A DNA stretch of 64,000 nt from Neoscytalidium dimidiatum (lineage: Eukaryota > Ascomycota > Dothideomycetes > Botryosphaeriales > Botryosphaeriaceae): positions 496,001 through 560,000 of the forward strand of contig CM074695.1 of the NCBI GenBank assembly GCA_037367355.1, read 5' to 3'. Under the pieces are notes generated by a model. It made no database searches, was not told where the DNA came from, and worked only from the letters and a program-made list of their open reading frames with translations. Position 1 is the stretch's first letter, and each line of letters begins with the position of its first letter. Shown in pieces: positions 1 to 11,671 of the stretch. The position numbers were made by a program, and so were the translations under genes.

Positions 1-204
1 TTTTGAGCACTCCAAATTTAAGCCGCAAAAATTGTCGTGTCTTTTTAGGATTAACAATGGGCATACTGATTCCTGCTACTTTACAAATATTGGCAATTTA
101 TTTTCGCTCAAATGAGCAAGGGTTTTTACATTCTGTGTCTACAGCAGTTGCGACTGAATAAAAATACATTACATTGCAGGACCATACGATTAAGAACGCG
201 ATCG

Positions 205-240
205 GATTTCTGCCTCGATTTCTGCCTCGAATTCTGCCTT
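205..240. repeat. 12-bp tandem repeat, three copies
   Basis: The unit GATTTCTGCCTC occurs twice without change and is followed by a third copy with two differences (GAATTCTGCCTT). It is a minor local tandem duplication with no coding context. Confidence 0.8.
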
Positions 241-568
241 CTCATGCGACAAGCTAACTACGTCCCCGATTTATCCACAAGCTGACCCATCCCGGCTTTG
301 ACAGAAACTACCCGACCAGCTATCACACAGTATGCGGTTGATACATGCACACGACCGGCCTGGACTCCGGTACTTGCAGGTGGCTGAGCCCCACGAACCA
401 TGTATAAGAACGCTTATGGCACGACTTTCGACAAACTGTATGCAACGTTTCCTCCGAAAAAAATTTTGCAGACATGCATTTTTTGGGATTGGATATGATT
501 GAGGCTGACAGCTGCGCAACAAAACAGGCTCTGCTTTCATGCACAAACAGACGTCCGCGGCGTAGTCA

Positions 569-596
569 TGAGGGCGGAGCTCTGAGGGCGGAGCTC
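569..596. repeat. 14-bp perfect tandem duplication
   Basis: TGAGGGCGGAGCTC occurs twice back to back without mismatch. Each copy ends in the palindrome GAGCTC. It probably reflects replication slippage or a double-strand-break repair scar. Confidence 0.8.
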
Positions 597-613
597 AAGG
601 GTGACCCAGCCTC

Positions 614-2560
614 GTGAGGATTAAGAAGCCACAAGATCCCAAAGCCTTCGGAGGTTTGCACAGTAGCCTCATTAGTACCCTCTCTGCCCACATCCGGCGG
701 AGAATATTGGAGGCATGCCGGAATGCGACAGCAACAGTGTTGCATCGTTCTACGGGTATCCCCAGGGGCCACCCTTGGGTAAGTCCAAGATCTCGTCCCA
801 CTGCTCTTCAACTGCTGGATTGTATTCAGGAAAAAAATGTGGAGAATGCATTTATTATGATGAATGATGCTCTGGCTTTGATGACCCAATTAACAGCTCA
901 GCCGGCAGTAGTTGTCCTGAGAAATATCACATGTCCTCCATTGGTGGCGCGTTGACAGCGCACTGATAATTCCACTTCCGGACCGCATGGCCGGACCCGA
1001 TCTACGGACTCAATACATTTCGGAAAGACTGCGATTGGGCAGAGTTCCTCAATTTGGAGTGGCAGCGCCGAAGTATCCAGGAATGTGCAAGCATCCGGCA
1101 CTCCCGTAGCGAAAGTTTCAACGAATGACTTGGCTGCTACCGTGTACAGTTATCCCTTGGTTGAATCATTGCTTGAAGGCCTGAAAAGAGAAAGACAACA
1201 CCTGGACAACATCATCCTTCAGTCAGCGAGACCACCGCATCCAATCTGGTAGTCTTACTCTGGAGATCATAATAGCCGCATGTCATGGCATAACAAGATC
1301 TGCAAAACTCACTAGGACCCGTACGGATATACCTTTCAAAGTTTCGGTACAACATTTGATGCTTTCTCCTTCGGTACATGCCTTTCCGAAATAGCCATTT
1401 CCTTGAAAGGGCCAGAAACAGAGTCGTTTGCTTTCGTACAGAAACTCTGGTTTTCGCTTCTCCTCATCGAGCTCACACTGCAATGGAATACGAGCGCTTA
1501 GTCGACCCATTACAGCTGTCTGAGGCGGACTTTGCAGCTACTGACAGGCTTATAAAGGAATGTGCAGATTTCTAGGAAAAATTTCATACGAGTATTGAGG
1601 TGCGCGTCAGCTCTGGTGGAAGAATTCATTCCAGAGGTGCTGATCATACTTTTTCAGGAAATGTGAGATCAACGCCGCCGAAGTTGCCCGAGTCTGGCAG
1701 GCACCTCATAACAACAATCACGGCCAGACCGAACAAACTACGATGGAAATACGCACATTCTTTGAGAAACTCTTTAACAGTGAGGCAGATTTGGAACCCC
1801 TTTTCACTCTGATATCACTTTACGGTTCCTCACTTGTGACAGGGTACGTACACTTCAACATGCACGCGAGAGACAATCACTCATCGACGTCGAACAGTCA
1901 TAGTATGGTTAGCACAGACATTGCAGCCGAAAACACCCACTACGGACTTTTTTCGTCAAATGTGGCCATGTCAGAAAAATACAAGTTTCCACGACAAGGA
2001 AAGTGTTTTGTTCCAGACTGGACAGTGGACATTTCCGCCCTCAGCTCCAAATGACTACCCTTATGTTGGACCAGGGTACAGACCCAAAGTAGCCAGTAGT
2101 ACTGCTCGACAGATATCGGGTGAACTGGACCGCAGTGGCATTATTATCCATGCACGGAAAAAAGCGGCGGTCGATCTCCCGACAACGGTAGACAGGAATC
2201 GTCTTCTCAGGCTAGAAGCTTTCGCATCCCACCGCCCTCATTTTCACGCTCACCTCCGTCGCAGGAAGCTATAGTGTTCCGGCGAGCTGGGGCTACTGAC
2301 AAAAGAAGTTCAGTATATTACCACGAGCATGAGGAGGATGGCGAACATGGTTCTGACTGGTCATACATGGTGGACGAGCAACGATACTGAAGGAGAAGAA
2401 AGTGGGAAAAGACCGCGGATTTCTTCGCTCATCTAGCACCATTTCCGTTTTATCCGTTACATGCATACTATTAGAGTGGCCTCTCGCGCCTGAGACTTTC
2501 GTCCATAGGTATGTATCTTGGTTTAAGCTTAATGGAGATCCTATGCCATTCTTTTCTTTC
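614..2560 (+). pseudogene. Unrecognised, probably decayed multi-exon gene
   Basis: Several stretches read like protein on the plus strand but cannot be joined into one clean model. One runs from about 838 to 908 and contains AFIMMNDALALMTQL. Another runs from about 960 to 1247 and contains YPLVESLLEGLKRERQHLDN. A third, about 1440-1575, contains VDPLQLSEADFAATDRLIKE. A fourth, about 1650-1830, contains EIRTFFEKLFNSEADLEPLF, and a fifth lies around 1920-2400. A donor-like GTAAGT at 779 pairs with a TTCAG ending at 829. In-frame stops between the segments (for example near 1573 and 1662) need extra introns or mean decay. The alternation of linker-like and helical text resembles fungal regulatory or STAND-type proteins, but I do not recognise the family. 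It may equally be a live gene that I failed to splice. Confidence 0.3.
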
Positions 2561-2768
2561 TCCTGGTTGGTAGCTTTCGCGTCAACAATCCTTCAAGAAA
2601 TGTCGTTATAGATTGAAAATGAGCCATCCTTGTAATTCCATCATGTTTAGAGTCCCTAGCGGCAGTGAAAAAGGGAATGGAGTATCCATTATATACTCCT
2701 GGCGTCCAACTTTTATTGGAACATCAAGCACTCGCCATCAGCCTTACCGCGCCTTCGTTGCACATCCA

Positions 2769-3498
2769 TCAGTCGTGACAACCATCCTCCAGCCTCGCAG
2801 AGCCACCTTGAGAGTACCGCCCAAATGCCAGCTCCCCAATCAGGATCCCGCTCAAGACCGCGAAGAACACACCAATATTAAACGTCATCACTGCCAACAT
2901 ACTACAGTCCCATGATCAGCACTCCAGCATCCGCAAATACCTCAAACGATACTCACAGCAAGTACCCGATCGCCGCCCTGACGAATTCCAACAGTGCGCG
3001 TGTGCCGTCTCTTCTCCAATGCCATGGTCCACTCGGTGTCCAAAATCGGGCAGCCCGCCGCGGGCCACGATTATACGGACCCACCTCACCAGGGGCCCTC
3101 GGCGACAGCGGCTCCGCCTCCTGCACTCCTTCTTCGATGATGTACTTTGCCATGCGGCTCAATCTCCTATCTCTTTGGCTTGCGGCAGCAGAAGTGATCA
3201 CCCCGTTGCCCTCGTCATCGCCCAGCTGCTGTTCGAGCCAAGATCTTTCCAGTTGGGCGCGCAGCGAGCCGAGCGAACGATGTAGGACGCTGGCAGCGAA
3301 GAGGAGGAAGATTGCGAGCACGTAAGCGCCCGGCGAGGTGGTTGTCCAACTGTTGAATAGGAGCGTTACGCGGGTGTCTGCTGAGAAGGTCATCGCCATG
3401 GTCATGGCCGGCATTGAGGTCGAGTGCGTGGCTGTCATGGAAGACATCGGTGCCGCCGATGTCGGTGCGGCGCTGCTTTGGTCCATGTTCATGTCCAT
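2769..3498 (-). CDS. Ctr-family copper transporter
   Basis: Predicted low-affinity copper (Cu+) transporter of the Ctr2/Ctr3 type, a small trimer-forming membrane protein of the plasma or vacuolar membrane. Exons on the minus strand are 3498-2957 and 2901-2769; the 55-nt intron begins GTGAGT and ends CTGTAG. The product is 224 aa. The N-terminus is Met-rich (MDMNMDQ, SMPAMTMAMTF), as expected for copper-binding ectodomains. The first membrane segment is around residues 55-77. The splice restores the second segment with the copper-selective MxxxM motif (MLAVM), directly followed by a third segment carrying the helix-packing GxxxG motif (GILIG). The protein ends with a Cys-His pair (DGCHD). The exact start among nearby Met codons is uncertain. 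No gene is close upstream. Confidence 0.9.
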
Positions 3499-5166
3499 CG
3501 TCGGAGTCTGTTGTCAAGGAGGAGGATGTATCAAATGGTATCATTTAAAACTCGCATACTGAGGGCAGAATGAGTCTGCGCGGCGCCCTGAGCCCAAGGT
3601 ATGCAGTTGCTGGGAAAGGAAGTGCTCAAAACTGGCCATGAAATTGCGCATGTTTTTATAGTAAATACTCAACGGCTGTTCGCATCATACTAGGCTGTCA
3701 GGCGGGCTTGGAGAAGATCGGAAAGATGATATAGGAAGTCCACGCAGCCTCCCGCGTTCAGCCTCAAGATGAGCAAGTTTGCGGCGTTTGGAGCAGGTAA
3801 AACCACCCGACTCTTGCCCCCTGCATACCCACCACCCCAAGCGAAAATGAAATCTTATCAGCTCGTATTATGCTCCGATTCGTGTGATTTTTTTTTTTTA
3901 ATTCTCTTTCTTTCCAAGGCCTACCTGCGCTGGCGTGGCTGACTGCATCTGTTTGCATGGCGTTTTCGTGAACTCGCTCCCCGCATGCAGGCAATTCCAG
4001 AATCCCTTGATTTCTCGGCTTCAGCGCGGCCTATCCACCTACAGAGACGAGGTGTAAGCCGACAAGGTGTCGGAGAGGGTCGACTAAGGCTTTATTCTCG
4101 CATGAGGTAAGCCGAGTCTCTATACGATCGAAGGAGGAGGTTTGACCGTCTCAATTAGCTGTCGTGAAAGCCTTGCCCCCGCTGCGTGACATGATCATGC
4201 GGCTGCTATCTCTGTCGGGCAAAGATGGACGGGTCGATGGTCGCACCAAAAGACTGAGAGCTCTTAAGAAACCCAGGATGTGATTTCAGCTGACACCTTT
4301 TGTATAGCTGACTAGTATACGCACATGGATCCAAAACATCTGTGACTTGTAACGGGATTCTCTGATGGCTCTGAAGGAGGTTTCTGCATGGTATATCCAT
4401 GCTAAACTTAAACAGGAGTCCGCTTCAAGCGTGGAACACGGGGAATTTCTGATGAAATATACCATATAGCCACATTTTACATACAGCAAAGCTTTTTCTG
4501 CTCTGAACAAGGTTTCTGCACCGTCATAGGGAATCCACTTACTTCCCACGTGATAGATATACCCGCAGCGAGCATAAAACGTCCCCCTACCCTTCCAGGA
4601 AAACGAAATGGAGAAGCGGAAGTGGGGCAAGCAGAGGCAATGGGTGCATATGCAGCTGCTAAGGATCAATGTGGCTTCTAAATTTCTCCGCTAACATCAC
4701 ACTACTGAGGAAATTTGCTTTGATGGGCTTTTAGCACAGAGGGCATCTGAAGAGGGCGACTGCAGCCAACCAAAAGCTTAAACAACTCGATCGCTATACT
4801 GGATAAAGAGACTCGAAAATCTCCGAATGTTGGGGCCCAAGTGGGGTATATGTGAAGCATATTCGATTGTGAAATGCTTTCTACGAGATATTCCCTCCCT
4901 GTAACTACGAAGGGTTCGCTGCATCCATGGTACCCAACGTAAAGGGGTTGCACCAAGGGTTTTATTTAGTAGTTCAACGATCCGCCACTATTAGATCACC
5001 TTTCCCTTCGGAAACGAATTTTGTTAGATAAGAGGCGCTCCTGCACATTTTGCGAGATATCCACACTTGGCGCTTGATCAATCACGAATCACCTCAACAT
5101 CGGAATCATGGTGAACTACGGTATATCCAATCATTACTCAGGGTCTGAGCACTGCTGAAAAACGCT

Positions 5167-5672
5167 ATGATAGAAGAGTTTTTAACAGACGCGATATCGG
5201 CAGCCCTATGGGGTGTGGAAACCAGTATCGTGATAGCCACTGCGCTCCCCGGCATTGCAATAGGAGTCAGAGTCTATCGAAGAATATTGGGAGCACCGCA
5301 CCAACAAATCATACCAAGGATCGGTCCGTTAGAGATTTCAAAAGAAGATACCATGATATACAAGAGGACTGCACTACAGAGGCAGGTACGCAACGTGAGA
5401 AAGACGATGCGCACTTCGCCCGCAACTGTCTCATCCTACAAGCATTGCATTTCAGGCGCCCGAACGCTCCGGGAAATGAACAGCAATGCATTGATGAGTT
5501 CATTTGGAACGAGATGAGAAGCGTAAGTGGGACAGACAGAGGGAAATGGAGGCGCGCGCTAACTTGTGCGAATCTTGAGATTTCGAGTTTAGGTTTCGCT
5601 AGTAAAGGGAAGGGAGGGCAAGGTTTCTATCCTCAACCGCGGTTAGCCAAAAATGCTTATAGATATGTATGA
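5167..5672 (+). other. Coding-like fragment, unrecognised
   Basis: An ATG at 5167 opens a frame whose first 40 residues include one membrane-helix-like stretch (IVIATALPGIAIG) followed by basic residues. An overlapping frame at 5208-5672 continues with charged, hydrophilic text (EKDDAHFARNCLILQALHF). The two frames could be linked by a frameshift or intron, but I found no convincing splice pair. I do not recognise a family. Confidence 0.25.
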
Positions 5673-6534
5673 AGTACTTTCGCAATTTTTAAATTTTCGA
5701 AATATTTATTGCGCTAAAGGTGAAAATGATTTTATCGTCCTTCAGGTATTGCACTTGAATAAAAATTTTTCTTGGAAGTGGATGTAAAGGGACAGGGTTT
5801 GAAGATAGTCTCAGAAGCGAATTGCATAGTGGGTTTGGGGCCAAGGAAGGGAGGTAGAGGCTTGAGCACTTGCGGAAGATAGTTGCTATCTGACGTCGCT
5901 GTCGAAGCCCTGGTCGGAAACTCGAGGAACGTGGTAGCCGTAGTAGGAGGCAAAGGATGCACAGAGCCCGCGACAAACTTTCTATTTCTAGCTTTTCATG
6001 GATATCATTCATCACTAAATGTAGAATTCTGACTAAATCGAATACTGTTTACTTTTCGGGAACTGTTTTGCCTACCGTCCTCCTGATCTATTCGGGGGAA
6101 TCATAATTTCTGACATTTATGCCTTCATGAGTGTCTTTCTATGTCCTTAGATATCGTGTATTACCTTAGCTCCACAGGGTGAGAGTTCTCAAGCCATATG
6201 GGCCTCAAAGACGAGCATGGTCAAGGGCATTGCATGTATAGCAATACGTTATGGACGTCCACTTTACACCCCTACGGTTGGCTCTCAAGCCGTAAAGAAG
6301 GAACACTGTCCCGAGAATATATCAGTAAGAAGCTGATCACGATGAAATCCAACGTGGCAGTCCACCTGATGCCTAATATGGTATCGAAGAAGCTGCCGAT
6401 CGAAGGACTCGCCGAGCGGTGGAGGAGAAAGACGAAGGTCTGGTTTCAACTATTATCAAGGATTTGCTTTACCTTATTCTGATAAATTACCCCTCCGCAA
6501 TCGCCGGCGGTACATACAGAGGTGTTTGACATGA

Positions 6535-6783
6535 ATACTGGTAGCGGCTTGTTCTTCCTTATCGCGGGTTGCGGACTCGGGTATAGATCTAGCCACGATA
6601 CCTACGGGGATCAGCCGATCGCCTATAGTATGGAGACTCTACGAACGGGTCAGAAAGAATCAGGAGGAATGGATGAAAATACGCCAGGAGCAACGAGAGA
6701 ATGACAACAGGTTCTTCGCTTGTCAGTCCGCGCTTCTCGAAATGCATGTTCGAATACTGTTTAGTTATTGCAGTGGCGGATAA
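6535..6783 (+). other. Open coding-like stretch without a start codon
   Basis: An 83-codon frame open from stop to stop carries charged, helix-prone text such as WRLYERVRKNQEEWMKIRQE. It has no ATG at its head, so it could only be an internal exon or a relic. A second charged stretch in another frame follows at about 6776-6850 (DMDEAEIERGKRDRERHK). The family is unrecognised. Confidence 0.25.
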
Positions 6784-8036
6784 AAAGTTAAGAGATATGG
6801 ACGAAGCGGAGATCGAGAGGGGTAAACGGGACAGGGAAAGACATAAGTAGAGCGGAAGCGTGCGGAGGATCAATGTTGCATCTCTTCTCCACAGTAGCTA
6901 TAACATACGAAACCCAGCCCCAGCCCTGGTAAGATCAGGCCCCAGGAAGGAGATGACAGCATTTTTGGTATTTCAGCCATTGATTTGCAAGCTGTTGCCA
7001 AGCACGACCAGATTTAGTCTGATCTCCACCTGCTCGCAGCATACCACTCCGCTTCTCGCATATCTCTTCACTCTTCAGATAGGCTCAAACACGCGATCAA
7101 ATAGAATTTCTACTAAACGCTAACAAGCATCCCCTGAGTTCCATGTGATCCCTCCAATATTCTCCTGGTGTTCGGGCAGTACGGATTCCGCGGCGCCGCG
7201 GTGCCGTCCCGCTCATCATGACCCCTGCACATGGAATCCTCTACCTCCGAGCAAATAGGAACCTCTCGCTATCTTCCCTCTGCACAAAGACGTGTCCTCA
7301 CCCACTCCGCCGTCATCCGTCGATATTCCGGTAGACAGCGGCAACATGTATCACAAAAGTCGGGTGATCAGCACCAGATCCCAAACGACGGGCAACGTGA
7401 CGTAACCGACGGAAGCCGGGCCCATCCGGAGATCCGAGAGAGATGTGGATATAAGCAACTCCCGGCACAACTACTCTATATGGTTCATCAATGATTTGAT
7501 TCTGAGTGGTACAACTTGCCTCTGACCCTGATTACCACAATTTTGAAAGTCCCAAAGCTTGGTGGCTAAGTGTTGTGACTTTATCGAAAAAAGAAATACC
7601 AAACCCCCCTCTGAGCCTCCATGGGTTGCTGTACGTATTGTTTCCGCCTCCTCATCCGCTGCTTCATCAATCTACCCTGTGGAAAACACGCGCGGAACCC
7701 ATCGGTACAAAAGCAAAGACAGGCGGACCGAGAGAAGGAGCTGAGGGCCAAGGCGGAAGAGAACGGGGTTTTCGAAGCGGCCCAAAGTCCAAGGACGACC
7801 ACGGATGAAAGTCGCCACTAAGAGCCATTTATAAATACCGACCCGTCCGCTGGACTGCACCCTGTACCGACGACTTGGCAAACGACTTCGACTACACCAT
7901 CAACGCATCATCACCTCCCGCCCCTCAATCACGACACTCCGGCACACCCTCAACAACAAATAGAGCCTGCCACTACCAGAACCACTACCACACCACACTA
8001 CACCGTACAAGAAGACCGATCACACCCGCAATCACA

Positions 8037-9092
8037 ATGACGCCTTCAACCACAAACGGGCCACCTCCGGCAACCACCTCAGCGACCACTAACAGCAACA
8101 ACAACAACGACACCACCGCCATCACCGCCCTCCCACCACCACCACCCGCAGAACAAACAACCAAACAACCCCCCAAAAAGCCGCACAAGCACAAACCCCC
8201 CAGAATCCTCACCACGCTCCTCCACTTCGCCAAGCTGGGCCCTCCCTTACCGCAGCGCCGCAGCCGCCGCGCCGCCTCCGACGACGCCGAGCGTGCGCTG
8301 GCCACCAATGCGCGCATGAGCGTCGACGCGTACCGGGCCTCGCGCTCGTCGCCGTCGCCGTCCTCGTCTCGCAGCGAGAGCCACGGCAGCGGGCGGAGCA
8401 GTCGGTACAGTCGGGAGTCGAGCGACGAGATGGGGTGGGCGGGGGACTTCGAGCTTGTTGGAGGAGGAGGAGGAGGAAGGGGGGAGAGCGCGCTGGACGG
8501 GGAGAGGCAGTGGGGGCGGATGGGCGCGGACGACGGGGCGTGGAGGAAGGAGTTGGGGCTGGGGATTGAAGGGGCGGGGGACGGGGAGATGGACGAGGAT
8601 GTGTCGCCCGGCGGCTTGCACGCCCGGGTGAAGCGGAGGAGCGGGCAGATGGATCTGCATCGGCAGTCCGTTGAGCAGGAGCACGGTCACGAAGAGGAAG
8701 AGCGGCGCGGCAGGCTCCGCGCGCGTGTGCAGCGATCGCCGGCTGATAAAGAGGTAGAAGGGGGGCTGCATGCACGGATTGAACATGACCACCCGCTGTT
8801 TACTCACTGGAGACGGGAATCGAACGGCACGGATGGCGAGGAGTCGCCTCCCAGGATCGATTCAGCTATCCCACGGCACTCATCTGCCAGTGAGCAAGAG
8901 GAGGAAGAAATGAACCCAGAGTGGACCATCGGCCCTGATCGACAGGATGTGCCGCAAGGTATGGAGTCCTCTGTGAGCAAGGGTGATGAGGGTCACTTTG
9001 GGAAGCTGAGAAAGAAGACGACCTGGAAGGGCCGGGGGAAGCTGGCGGAGAAGTTCAAGCCATCGAAGGGGGCGAAGAAGGAAACTGCTTAG
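8037..9092 (+). CDS. Disordered protein with three GGLHAR-type repeats
   Basis: A 351-aa single-exon hypothetical protein. The frame is open further upstream but the first ATG is at 8037. The N-terminus is rich in Thr, Asn and Pro, followed by a strongly basic segment (KKPHKHKPPR, QRRSRRAASD). A Ser/Arg-rich region and a Gly run (about residue 143) follow. Three related motifs, GGLHARV, GRLRARV and GGLHARI, sit near residues 191, 224 and 241, each in a charged context. The C-terminus is Lys-rich (FGKLRKKTTWKGRGKLAEKF). There is no signal peptide, membrane segment or enzymatic motif. The overall look is of an intrinsically disordered, possibly nucleic-acid- or membrane-binding protein. It converges on the ceramide glucosyltransferase gene 283 bp away. 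No function can be assigned. Confidence 0.65.
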   Translation: MTPSTTNGPPPATTSATTNSNNNNDTTAITALPPPPPAEQTTKQPPKKPHKHKPPRILTTLLHFAKLGPPLPQRRSRRAASDDAERALATNARMSVDAYRASRSSPSPSSSRSESHGSGRSSRYSRESSDEMGWAGDFELVGGGGGGRGESALDGERQWGRMGADDGAWRKELGLGIEGAGDGEMDEDVSPGGLHARVKRRSGQMDLHRQSVEQEHGHEEEERRGRLRARVQRSPADKEVEGGLHARIEHDHPLFTHWRRESNGTDGEESPPRIDSAIPRHSSASEQEEEEMNPEWTIGPDRQDVPQGMESSVSKGDEGHFGKLRKKTTWKGRGKLAEKFKPSKGAKKETA

Positions 9093-9375
9093 CTCACTAC
9101 AGGCGAGTGTAGACTGGGCAGGGTCGAGAGTCGAGTAGCGGGGGGGTTATGGTGAAAGGTGTTTTTCATGTACACGAGAATGGTTATGAATGATACCTAC
9201 ACTCCGGTTCCTCAAATGTGTTCCTTACTCTTTCTACAGTTACAGCAGAAGGTATTGAGACAAAACGCCCGGAAAATGCCGCTACAAGGAAATGAAATGA
9301 CCTACCGATATGCACGCATCATCTCCATCTTAACTACTCTCATTATGCTCATGATCTTAATCGAGTTCGCATCAA

Positions 9376-11108
9376 TCAATCCCTGCGAGCCTTTCCCCTC
9401 TCGAGCCCCTCATCGCCCGTTTCCTTAATCTCATGCACCTTCATATCCAGTCCAACCCAGAACTTCTTCCCTCGCCACGTCACGGTCACGCCGCCATACA
9501 CAGCCCACGCCCAAATAGGCCACGCGAGGCTCTCTCTCCCCAGCCACGCAAGGAACCATTCACCGAATGGCCTTCTTGTCCCGTTCGGCGTCTTCGGAGG
9601 TCTCGCAAACTTCGGCGTATTCTCATCGACCTCGATGCTATTCGCCGAGTGCAGCTTCCTGTACAGTGTCCAATCAACCACGCACCATACGCTCACATTC
9701 AAGAACCAGAAGATCCAGAAAGCGGTCCAAGTCTGCGGGACGCCGACCACGTCATGGAAAAAGGGGAGGGTGGTGACCGCGAAGGCGCCATACAAGCTGC
9801 ACAGGAACGACTCGGTGCCAGGCTCGACGAGGGTGGCCAGAGTGACGGTGAACTTCCGGACGCGCAGCCAGCGCACGCGGCGAGCGATGTACTCGCGCAC
9901 GCTCATGCCGGCCATCGGCTGGATGGCCAGGTCGCCGAACACCATCGCGTGCTTGCCCCAGCGCTCCCCTTGCTTCTCCGCCGGTATCTGCTGTTTCCAC
10001 AGGCGGTCTCCGATGAGGTGGTCCTCGCAGATGTTCTCGGAGAAGAAGTCGATGCCCTCGGCGGCGGTCGGGAGCGGGCCGGTCAGGGCGTTGAGGTGCG
10101 AGCGGCGGAACATGTTGGACTTGCCGACGATGCAGGGCGCGATGAGGACGGTGTTGATGGCCGTGTAGAACTTGGCGTGCGACGAGGACATGAAGAGCTC
10201 CTCCAGCCGGCCGCCGCCCAGATGCCAGATGCGGTGTTGGCGCGTCGGCGGGGCGGCTGGGGGAGAGCGGAGGCTGTAGCTCGCGGTGCTGCTCGACGCG
10301 ACGTGCGCGTGGCCGTTCGACTCTCCGCTCAGCAGGCCTTGAGACTCCTCGCCATGAGGAGCCGTGTCCGTGTCGACGACGAGCGGCAGCTGGTGCACGA
10401 ACTTGTTCTTCTTTCGGCCTCCGTAGCCGCAGAGTGTGTCAACCATGCGGCCACACACACCGCGGGCGACCCAAACGTTGCAATCGAGGATCCAGACTAT
10501 GTCGCCCTTGGCCTCGCGATAGGCCCTGCTCATGTTCCGGATCTTCGGGTTGGGCCCCATTGGCGGGCGGCTGCCGTCATGCTCGCCGTTGAGCAGCGGA
10601 TCGTCGGTCTCGACGAGAATTTTCGCGTCGAAGGCGGGGAAGTCTTCGATCAGGCGCTGCAGCGTCGGATACGCCGGATCATCGCGCGACGAGATGCAGA
10701 AATAGATGGTTAGTTTCTGGAGCGGGTAGGTCTGGCGGAAGGTCGCAGCGAGGCACTCGTAGAGGCTGGGCTCGAGCCCTTTGACCGGGCGGATGACGGT
10801 AACGTGTGGGACCTCATCTGAGGGCAGTTGGGTGAGGCAGTAGGCCGGAGGACGCGGAGACGAATACCATCGCCGTCTTTGTCCGGGTCAGCAATTGGCA
10901 TGCGCTGGGGAGACCGTAGGGGGCGGGCGCGTGAGTGTTTTGCTTACAGCTGGGTGTAGCCGACAGTGCAGACCACCACGACGGCTACGTACCACACCAG
11001 AGCAACCGTCGCCAGCACCTCGACCAGGCTGAGCGATGAGCCCTGATTGTCGTTAGGGGAGACATCGGAAGCAACAGCTCCCTTTGCCACGCCTGCGATG
11101 CTCACCAT
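9376..11108 (-). CDS. Ceramide glucosyltransferase (glucosylceramide synthase)
   Basis: Transfers glucose from UDP-glucose to ceramide to make glucosylceramide (EC 2.4.1.80, family GT21) in Golgi or ER membranes. Exons on the minus strand are 11108-10948 and 10876-9376; the 71-nt intron has GTAAGC, a GCTGACC branch site and an AAAG acceptor. The product is 553 aa. There is an N-terminal membrane anchor at about residues 23-52. The nucleotide-sugar domain opens at about residue 79 ([12 protein letters not shown]). Later come the second Asp motif (WILDCN, Asp about 185), the third (ICED, about 339) and the processive RxxRW signature (RRVRW, ending about 390). The C-terminal part has further hydrophobic segments. 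An insert of about 50 residues (roughly 210-265) rich in Ser and Gly separates the second and third motifs. I rejected a start six codons upstream because it is TTG. Confidence 0.95.
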
Positions 11109-11671
11109 GCGCCGCTGCTGACTCAAAACCTGCTGCCTGAAATCGTTCGAAAAGCCGTGGAGTCGGAGTTGAGATCGGAAGCTTTGCGCCTGCGCCCAGA
11201 GTCAGTGATGTCACTTGCCAAGAACCGGCTGTCGTCCGCTTCTCACCGCCAACAGACTCCGTCTTCGGGTGGAAGTCGAAATCTAAGAGGGGAATGGGGG
11301 TTTTTCTTTTGACTGAAAGATGCGTGAGGCTCTACATGGAGTTGCTGTCACAAACTTTGAAGACGCCGCTGCTCTCAATTTCCCGCCAATGGATCCTGCC
11401 GGGGTCTCATACAGGCCACGCAGCGAAAGAATAACATACTCCACCACCTTGCGCTTTCGGTAGGTTACAGGTGCTTAACATGCGGGATTCTAAGTTCCAC
11501 GGCCACAAGTTACCAGACATTTGGCTACTGGTCGTCGTAAATTGCTGCCCCCAGTGAGACAGGTACAGTACATACAGTTAATGGCGGATACATCGGAAAA
11601 CATCATGAGATCATTAATACATGTAAGAAATGGTATCTAGAGCAATAGGAAAGGAATGCCAAACGGAGCGA
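11109..11671. other. Intergenic region, promoter of the ceramide glucosyltransferase
   Basis: This lies between two minus-strand genes: the upstream region of the glucosyltransferase and the 3' flank of the pepsin-like gene. I see no further gene and no clear regulatory motif. Confidence 0.5.

Larger units (their letters stand above)
1..613. other. Gene-free left edge
   Basis: I see no supported gene here. Short open frames on both strands lack splice-linked continuations and recognisable motifs. The stretch contains a 12-bp triplicate and a 14-bp tandem duplication, listed separately. Base composition looks more AT-rich than the gene-dense part of the window, judged by eye. Confidence 0.5.
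3499..8036. other. Long gene-poor interval with coding-like fragments
   Basis: About 4.5 kb without a gene I can support. Two stretches with protein-like composition are listed separately (5167-5672 and 6535-6783). The remainder holds only short overlapping frames. No terminal repeats, transposase motifs or reverse-transcriptase motifs were seen. Base composition looks more AT-rich than in the neighbouring genes, so this could be relic DNA, possibly mutated by RIP; I could not compute RIP indices. Confidence 0.5.

Noticed and set aside
8780..8890. tRNA-like B-box (reverse GTTCGATTCCC)
   Set aside because: It lies within a coding frame, and I could not fold acceptor and anticodon stems or find a proper A box at the right distance.
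9433..10713. 426-codon frame on the plus strand
   Set aside because: It is the antisense shadow of the ceramide glucosyltransferase, caused by GC-rich third positions; it has no motif.
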